Below are positions 12,016-14,994 of a DNA stretch of 14,994 nt, one piece after another. The position numbers were made by a program, and so were the translations under genes. How positions within the stretch are numbered: position 1 is the stretch's first letter; each line of letters starts with the position of its first letter. The DNA comes from CAZPCZ01 sp964585225 (lineage in GTDB: Bacteria > Patescibacteriota > Patescibacteriia > JACPHY01), in the NCBI GenBank assembly GCA_964585225.1, contig CAZPCZ010000032.1, forward strand, positions 1-14,994. The letters are read 5' to 3'. Under the pieces are notes generated by a model. That model was not told the DNA's origin. It did not search any database and saw nothing but the letters and a program-made list of their open reading frames with translations.

Positions 12016-13191
12016 TTATACGGATGTGAGGATGCGATGGAGCGTTGCGGCGGCTGTTCTCCACTGGTACCGCGACGCGCGTTCACGGCCGCGGACAATG
12101 AGATCGCGGCGGAGCGCGTCGTCGGTGAGGACGTAGCGGAGTGCGTCGGCGATCGCCGCGGGGTTGAGCGGGTCAACGAGGAGCGCGGCGTCGCCGAGGA
12201 TCTCGGGGAGTGATCCGCCGGTGGATGCGACGACGGGACATCCTTCCGCCATCGCCTCGAGCGCAGGGAATCCGAATCCTTCCCAGAGGCTGGGATACAC
12301 GAAGCAGGACGCACGCGCGAGGAGCGCGCGTTTTTCATTTTCGGATACTGATCCGAGAAGGTGGATGCGATCGCGGGCGGGGGAGCGAGCGATTTGGCGG
12401 CGGAGGGGCCGCTCGGCACTGCCGGACACGCCAGCGAGGACGAGGTGGATCGGAGGTGTAGAGGTGTAGAGGCGTAGAGGGGTAAGGTGTTCAAAGGCCG
12501 CGATGAGGCCGTCGAGGTTCTTGCGCGGCGAGAGTTCGGAGATAGAGAGGATGAACGGTCCGGGGAACATCCGAATACTCCGAATGCCGGATCCGAATGC
12601 CTCGAATGTACGGGTATTCGGATCATTCGGATCCGTATTCGTGGCATTCGGATGTTCTACCCCCGGGTACACCACGCGTACTTTCTCCTCCGGAATCCCA
12701 TACGTCTCCACGACATCCCGCTTCGTTGTCTCAGAGACTGCGATGATGGCATTGGCGCGTTGGAGGAGCTTTTGTGGACGCACGAAGTGATGCCAGAGCC
12801 GCTGTTTTACCGTGAAACAGTCCGGGAAGTGCTCGAAGGAGAGATCGTGGACCGTCACGACGAGCTTTGTCCGTGCGGGCAGGCGTGGGATGAAGTTCAA
12901 GTTGGGCAAGAAGACGACGTCGGTGGACGGCAGTAGAGCAGCAGGGCAGTGCGGCAGCAGGGCTAAGGAGTTGAAGACTTTGTTCGGCCAACGGGTGATG
13001 ATCCACCGTACGTTCGGGAAATCGAACTGCGGGAGATGTTGTCGTGGGTCCACGAGCCCGTTGACGAAGAAGAGGTACTCGTGGCGCTGGTCGCGCGCGA
13101 GGAGTTCGCGGATGATGTGCTCCGCGTAGACACCGACACCCCCGCGCGGGGGCGGACTCTGGAGGCATCTCAGATCAACCAGGACGCGCAC
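12016..13191 (-). CDS. Glycosyltransferase family 4 (second)
   Basis: The 391-residue GT-B enzyme starts at GTG 13191 (MRVLVDLRCLQSPPPRGGVGVYAEHIIREL). It has the acceptor-side block LVVTVHDLSFEHFPDCF (about 110-126), the linker VRVVYPGV, the start of the donor domain PFILSISELSPRKNLDGLIAAF (about 212) and the EX7E pair E304 and E312 (YPSLWEGFGFPALEAMAEG). It probably adds a hexose or mannose in surface polysaccharide synthesis. Three repeat islands are inserted in frame: residues about 76-91 (8-bp units), 179-209 (a 93-bp element, exactly 31 codons) and 235-248 (8-bp units). All lie between motifs, so the catalytic core is intact. It is divergent from the GT2 gene with only 23 bp between starts. 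No Shine-Dalgarno site is present. Confidence 0.9.
   Translation of the reverse strand: MRVLVDLRCLQSPPPRGGVGVYAEHIIRELLARDQRHEYLFFVNGLVDPRQHLPQFDFPNVRWIITRWPNKVFNSLALLPHCPAALLPSTDVVFLPNLNFIPRLPARTKLVVTVHDLSFEHFPDCFTVKQRLWHHFVRPQKLLQRANAIIAVSETTKRDVVETYGIPEEKVRVVYPGVEHPNATNTDPNDPNTRTFEAFGSGIRSIRMFPGPFILSISELSPRKNLDGLIAAFEHLTPLRLYTSTPPIHLVLAGVSGSAERPLRRQIARSPARDRIHLLGSVSENEKRALLARASCFVYPSLWEGFGFPALEAMAEGCPVVASTGGSLPEILGDAALLVDPLNPAAIADALRYVLTDDALRRDLIVRGRERASRYQWRTAAATLHRILTSV
12454..12487 (-). repeat. Octamer island (AGGTGTAG type) in the second GT4 gene
   Basis: Units of 8 bp: AGGTGTAG, AGGTGTAG, AGGCGTAG, then degenerate AGGGGTAAGG. Three octamers equal 24 bp, so the frame is kept. It is translated as LTPLRLYTSTPP on the minus strand. 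Confidence 0.78.
12565..12657 (-). repeat. 93-bp palindromic ATTCGGAT element in the second GT4 gene
   Basis: The ends are perfect inverted copies: GAACATCCGAAT (12565-12576) and ATTCGGATGTTC (12646-12657). Inside, the left half repeats CCGAATGCC-like words and the right half repeats ATTCGGATC-like words in the opposite sense, with a turn near 12608-12613. The length is exactly 31 codons. It is translated as a low-complexity Asn/Asp/Thr/Pro and Gly/Ser/Ile segment between VVYPGV and GPFILSIS. Confidence 0.85.
12931..12962 (-). repeat. Octamer island (CAGCAGGG type) in the second GT4 gene
   Basis: Four units of 8 bp: CAGTAGAG, CAGCAGGG, CAGTGCGG, CAGCAGGG. It is translated on the minus strand as LALLPHCPAALLPST, just before DVVFLPNLNF. 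Confidence 0.78.
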
Positions 13192-13207
13192 ACGATCGTG
13201 TAGGATA
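13190..13207. promoter_or_regulatory. Divergent promoter with 12-bp palindrome between GT4 and GT2 genes
   Basis: ACACGATCGTGT (13190-13201) is a perfect palindrome that includes part of the GTG start of the leftward gene. Right beside it AGGATA (13202-13207) reads TATCCT on the minus strand, a -10 lying 10 nt before GTG 13191. TAGGAT (13201-13206) can serve as a -10 for the rightward ATG at 13215. The whole space between the two starts is only 23 bp, so expression of the two genes is likely linked. Confidence 0.5.
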
Positions 13208-13214
13208 CGGGTAT

Positions 13215-14114
13215 ATGGTGACCATTGCAGTCTGCACGCGCAATCGGCACGTGTACCTCGAGCGGTGTCTCTCAGCCTTCCTCCTGCAGCTCGGCGGTGA
13301 CGCGGAGATCATCGTCGTTGATGATGCATCGACGGATGGAACTGCCGGGTACCTCGAATCGTTCCGTGTTGCGCACCGCGACCTCCGTATCGTCACGCTT
13401 CCGGTGCACACAGGCATCAGTGGTGCTCGGAACGCGGCGCTGCGCGCTGCGCGCGGTTCGCTCATCGCCTTCACCGACGACGACTGCGTGCCGGAGCCGG
13501 ACTGGCTCCGCGAGATCACTGCACCGTTTTCGGACCCTGCGGTCGTGTGCGCGTACGGCCAGGTGTTCTACCGTGCGCGGGGGTACCGCGGGTACTTTCC
13601 CGAGCGGTGCGTTGAGAATCCCGGTCCGCGATGGCCGATGACCGCGTGCATCGCGTACCGTACCGCCGTACTCCGTGCGGTCGGTGGATTCGACCACGAG
13701 TTCGCGCGGTACAACAACGAGGATACGGAGGTCGCGCTCCGACTCGCGGCAGTCGGTGCAGTCGTCCCCGCGCCACGCGCCGTGGTCACCCACCAGCCGA
13801 TGGATTGGACGTGTCGATCACTCCTCGCATCCGCCCGGAACGCGAGCGTCTGGCCAGTCCTCTTCCGGCGATATGGGGATGAGATCTTTCGGCAGCGATT
13901 CCGCCCTCCGATTCGCTGGCGACACGTCGTGAACGCGGAAGACTACGGCTACCTCCTCACGCTTCCTCTCCTCATCCCCATCCTCCTCGTCCGCTACCTC
14001 CTCCACGGAAAGCGCGATCTCCGGATCTTCTTCTGCAAGTGGCCGGTGTGGCTCGTCCTCCGTCGCCTCCTCGTGTGGCGCGAGGCGATTCGGCATCGCG
14101 TGTTCATGGTGTGA
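13215..14114 (+). CDS. Glycosyltransferase family 2
   Basis: The 299-residue protein has a GT-A fold. It starts MVTIAVCTRNRHVYLERCLSAF, followed by IIVVDDASTDGT (32-43), GISGARNAALRAARG and the metal-binding region AFTDDDCVPEPDWL with DDD at 88-90. Further on, VGGFDHEFARYNNEDTEVALRL carries the ED pair typical of the acceptor and catalytic base site. Near the C-terminus are a hydrophobic segment (YLLTLPLLIPILLVRYLL) and a second short one (WPVWLVLRRLLVW), suggesting membrane association. It likely elongates a surface glycan together with the three GT4 enzymes. ATG 13215 is the only sensible start and lies 8 nt behind a possible -10, so no ribosome site exists. It contains no repeat island, in contrast with the GT4 genes. 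It is convergent with the gene ending at 14147. Confidence 0.9.
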   Translation: MVTIAVCTRNRHVYLERCLSAFLLQLGGDAEIIVVDDASTDGTAGYLESFRVAHRDLRIVTLPVHTGISGARNAALRAARGSLIAFTDDDCVPEPDWLREITAPFSDPAVVCAYGQVFYRARGYRGYFPERCVENPGPRWPMTACIAYRTAVLRAVGGFDHEFARYNNEDTEVALRLAAVGAVVPAPRAVVTHQPMDWTCRSLLASARNASVWPVLFRRYGDEIFRQRFRPPIRWRHVVNAEDYGYLLTLPLLIPILLVRYLLHGKRDLRIFFCKWPVWLVLRRLLVWREAIRHRVFMV

Positions 14115-14121
14115 GACACTG

Positions 14122-14156
14122 AGCCGCAAGCTGAGGGCTGGAAGCTTCAAGCAATC
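14122..14156 (-). repeat. Heptamer island (AGCTTCA type) at a gene end
   Basis: Five units: AGCCGCA, AGCTGAG, GGCTGGA, AGCTTCA, AGCAATC. The TGA stop of the leftward glycosyltransferase (14147-14149) lies in the unit AGCTTCA. The island fills the gap between two convergent genes. Confidence 0.8.
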
Positions 14157-14994
14157 GGAATTCGTACGGCCGAATCCAATCGCTCCAAGCTTGTGGCTTG
14201 CAGCTGAGGGCTGGAAGCTTTCCCGAACTCGCGCCATCGCGCCTCCACGTACCGATTGATTCGCTCACGAAATACGCTCGTGTCGAACTGCTCCGCGTGC
14301 CTGCGGATCCGCGCGGAATCCCAGTCCTTCACCATCCGGAATCGCAGCACCGCATCCGCGAGCCCCTCCCATGACTGCTCGTCAAAAAAGACGCCGGTCA
14401 CGCCGTCGGCGACCGTCTCGCACGCGCCGCCACGGCGGAACGCGATGACCGGACGCCCAGCGGCCATTGCTTCGACTGGCGTGATGCCGAAGTCCTCCTC
14501 CTGCGGGTGGACGAACGCGATCGCGCGCGCGAGGAGCTCGCGCTTCTCCGCCTCGTTCACCGGACCGCGGAACGAGATCGTTGGGCCTGCCATTGCTCGG
14601 AGGCGCGGTTCGTCCTCTCCGGTTCCGGCGATCACGAGCGGGAGCTTCAGGCGGTTGAATGCCTCGATCGCGAGGTCCACCTTCTTGTACGGCCGGAGGC
14701 GCGAGACGATGACGTAGTACCCACCCTCGCCATTGCCGACGCGGAAGTATCGCGTGTCCACCGGTGGGTAGATGACATCGGATTCGCGGCCGTAGTACTT
14801 TCTGATGCGGCTCGCGACCCAGGCGGAGTTCGCGATGAAGTGGTCAACGCGCTGCGCGGACTGGTAATCCCACATGCGCAGGCGCGTGAGGAGCATCGGG
14901 AGGATCGTCCGCACGAACCGGCCCTGCGGGAGTTTCTCGAGGTACTCGTGGGTGTCCGACCAGAGGTATCGCGTCGGCGTGTGGCAGTAGCAGA
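14147..14994 (-). CDS. Glycosyltransferase family 4 (third), 5' end outside the window
   Basis: The frame is open to the right edge: the complement of 14915-14993 encodes CYCHTPTRYLWSDTHEYLEK, the typical mid-N-domain motif of this mannosyltransferase-like GT4 group. The gene therefore starts beyond the window; the internal GTG at 14914 is not its start. The visible part includes QRVDHFIANSAWVASRIRKYYGRE, the donor domain GGYYVIVSRLRPYKKVDLAIEAF and the EX7E pair in HPQEEDFGITPVEAMAAG. It is the third member of the surface-glycan glycosyltransferase set here. The C-terminus is odd: after the family-like RYVEARWREFGK the protein continues with ASSPQLQATSLERL, encoded by a heptamer island, and its stop codon lies in a second copy of that island. 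Confidence 0.88.
   Translation of the reverse strand, partial: CYCHTPTRYLWSDTHEYLEKLPQGRFVRTILPMLLTRLRMWDYQSAQRVDHFIANSAWVASRIRKYYGRESDVIYPPVDTRYFRVGNGEGGYYVIVSRLRPYKKVDLAIEAFNRLKLPLVIAGTGEDEPRLRAMAGPTISFRGPVNEAEKRELLARAIAFVHPQEEDFGITPVEAMAAGRPVIAFRRGGACETVADGVTGVFFDEQSWEGLADAVLRFRMVKDWDSARIRRHAEQFDTSVFRERINRYVEARWREFGKASSPQLQATSLERLDSAVRIPIA
14188..14222 (-). repeat. Heptamer island (AGCTTCA type) in the C-terminal codons of the third GT4
   Basis: Five units: AGCTTGT, GGCTTGC, AGCTGAG, GGCTGGA, AGCTTTC. It shares the 19-bp stretch AGCTGAGGGCTGGAAGCTT with the island at 14122-14156, 66 bp away, so one is probably a local copy of the other. Confidence 0.8.

Overview
The window is high-GC DNA that looks like a Patescibacteria (CPR) genome fragment. 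This is inferred from gene content: two TrmB-type winged-helix regulators, a DUF4012 protein, a DUF11-like membrane-anchored repeat protein, a small GIY-YIG protein and a cluster of cell-surface glycosyltransferases. TGA ends many of the genes, so the code is the standard bacterial one and not the UGA=Gly code of Gracilibacteria/SR1. Several genes have no Shine-Dalgarno site and sit about 8-13 nt behind an extended -10 of the form TGGTATxxT, which suggests leaderless mRNAs. The phylum-level assignment cannot be proven from sequence reading alone.

Layout. 1-59 is the 5' end of a minus-strand membrane protein, divergent from a TrmB-like regulator (367-1134). Next come yebC (1273-2010), a RhlE-like DEAD-box helicase with an Arg/Gly-rich tail (2085-3581) and an all-alpha NTP pyrophosphohydrolase (3587-3904). 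At 3904-4407 lies a compact unit: a 20-bp copy of the 5' end of a tRNA gene, a large GC-rich palindrome, a GIY-YIG nuclease gene whose frame runs through the whole tRNA-Val(GAC) gene, and a strong terminator. A small unknown minus-strand gene (4406-4711) is divergent from a second TrmB-like regulator (4844-5605). From 5642 to the right edge lies a surface/exopolysaccharide region: a DUF11-like protein, a DUF4012 protein (broken by a 10-N assembly gap), GT4, an unknown helical protein, GT4, GT2 and a partial GT4.

The main signal beyond the genes is a large set of short degenerate repeats. Most are islands of 4-6 heptamers, many exactly 35 bp; some have 8-bp units; others are GC-rich palindromes of up to about 93 bp. 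They lie in leaders, between genes, across start and stop codons, and in frame inside at least five genes (yebC, the DUF4012 gene and three glycosyltransferases), mostly in predicted surface loops or linkers. They make these proteins longer without breaking them. Heptamer repeats are known from cyanobacteria (STRR), and coding palindromes from Rickettsia (RPE); the dense mixture seen here is the best candidate for an undescribed genome-shaping process.

Second in interest are the tRNA-Val/GIY-YIG unit, which resembles a minimal element inserted in the D-loop of a tRNA gene, and the two TrmB genes, each with a different perfect palindrome lying exactly in its promoter spacer.
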